This document shows positions 5,279 to 5,855 of a stretch of 5,855 nt of DNA, piece after piece. Position 1 is the first letter of the stretch. Each line of letters begins with the position of its first letter. The notes under the pieces are model-generated. The model was not told the DNA's origin. It did no database searches and saw nothing but the letters and a program-made list of their open reading frames with translations. The DNA is from Bacillota bacterium (GTDB lineage Bacteria > Bacillota > Clostridia > Lachnospirales > Anaerotignaceae): assembly GCA_030526765.1 (NCBI GenBank), contig JAUNCB010000001.1, positions 1 to 5,855 of the forward strand, in the 5' to 3' direction. Position numbers and translations under genes: made by a program.

Positions 5279-5855
5279 ATGGGACTGCGTTTTATCATCG
5301 GCAGAGCAGGTACAGGAAAAACCACCCTCTGTATGGAGGAGATCCTGCAGCAAGAGAATCAAAATACAAAACATCGGATACTCATTGTGCCCGAACAGTT
5401 CACCTCTCAGGCAGAACGGGATCTGCTTGAAAAAACAGGGACGGGTGCAATGCTTCACGCAGAAGTACTCTCCTTCGGCCGCCTTGCCCATCGGGTCTTT
5501 TCCCGCAGGGGTATCGGCAGCCGTATCCCTTTGGGAGACATCGGCAAATCCATGGCACTGCGCAAGGTTTTACTGCAGGAAAAGGAAAACATCTCCTATT
5601 TTCAGAGCGTGATGGATAAGCCTGGCTTTATCGATCAGCTGGGGCTGACCATCTCTGAATTTTTCCAGTATCGCATCACACCGGAGATGACAGAACAGCT
5701 GGCAGAAACAGAATCCCTGCCCCATGGTGCCAGAGAAAAGCTGCGGGATCTGACCTGTATTCACCGTTCCTATCTGTCCTTTCTGCAGCAGGATTATATT
5801 TCTGCCGACGAAACCCTTGGACTTCTGGCAGACCGTCTGGACGAAGGGCTGGGCT
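5279..5855 (+). CDS. addB: ATP-dependent helicase/nuclease subunit B, N-terminal part
   Basis: AddB is the second subunit of the AddAB helicase-nuclease, which resects DNA double-strand breaks for RecA loading in Firmicutes. Only the first 192 codons lie in the window; the full protein is usually about 1,150 residues with a C-terminal RecB-type nuclease and iron-sulfur cluster, which cannot be seen here. Diagnostic features are an N-terminal Walker A motif GRAGTGKT (residues 8-15), VPEQFTSQAERDL, the segment EVLSFGRLAHRVF and the GFIDQL...EFFQYRITPEM region, all typical of the AddB N-terminal inactivated-helicase domain. The start is ATG at 5279 with AGAAGG 7 nt upstream and a sigma-A promoter at 5219-5247. 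It is the only plus-strand gene, and addA would be expected next, outside the window. Confidence 0.96.
   Translation, partial: MGLRFIIGRAGTGKTTLCMEEILQQENQNTKHRILIVPEQFTSQAERDLLEKTGTGAMLHAEVLSFGRLAHRVFSRRGIGSRIPLGDIGKSMALRKVLLQEKENISYFQSVMDKPGFIDQLGLTISEFFQYRITPEMTEQLAETESLPHGAREKLRDLTCIHRSYLSFLQQDYISADETLGLLADRLDEGLG

Noticed and set aside
1..5855. CRISPR array, insertion sequence, tRNA or riboswitch
   Set aside because: I saw no regularly spaced repeats, transposase motifs, cloverleaf-like segments or aptamer signatures in the gene-free stretches, all of which are shorter than 200 bp.

Overview
The window looks like chromosomal DNA from an anaerobic Firmicute of the class Clostridia, probably a Lachnospiraceae or Anaerotignaceae-type lineage. 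The support is an RNase Y gene, an RNase E/G-family gene, an AddB-type (not RecB-type) recombination nuclease, strong AGGAGG ribosome binding sites, sigma-A-type promoters, and a membrane-anchored M23 protein next to rng that recalls the spoIVFA neighbourhood. No mobile element, CRISPR array, tRNA or rRNA is visible. The lineage is an inference from gene content and no species can be named.

Layout, left to right. Positions 1-139 hold two inverted repeats and perhaps the first codons of a minus-strand gene that leaves the window. Positions 140-511 (minus) encode a small cysteine-containing protein of unknown function. A terminator-like hairpin (537-559) separates it from rny (581-2158, minus), which has a clear sigma-A promoter at 2208-2236. 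Next is rng (2346-3803, minus; possible longer form from 3857). Directly upstream is an M23 metallopeptidase/SpoIVFA-like gene (3868-4651, minus) that reads as one 260-residue protein only if a +1 frameshift occurs, most simply at a CCC-UAG-G site at 4306-4312. A strong intrinsic terminator (4707-4730) isolates this pair from a small membrane-anchored FMN-bind-like protein (4731-5147, minus). A divergent intergenic region carries a near-consensus promoter for addB (5279 onward, plus), which runs off the right edge.

How they fit together. RNase Y (membrane-anchored) and the RNase E/G-family enzyme are both single-strand-specific endoribonucleases of RNA decay and processing, encoded head to tail. 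The M23 protein is probably cotranscribed with rng and may act in the cell envelope or in sporulation. AddB is the start of the addAB double-strand-break repair locus and belongs to a separate, divergent unit.

The points most worth a second look are the apparent +1 recoding site (or frameshift mutation) in the M23 gene, the rny start region, where a perfect Shine-Dalgarno faces an ATA codon rather than the apparent ATG, and the hairpin wedged between rny and the downstream small gene.
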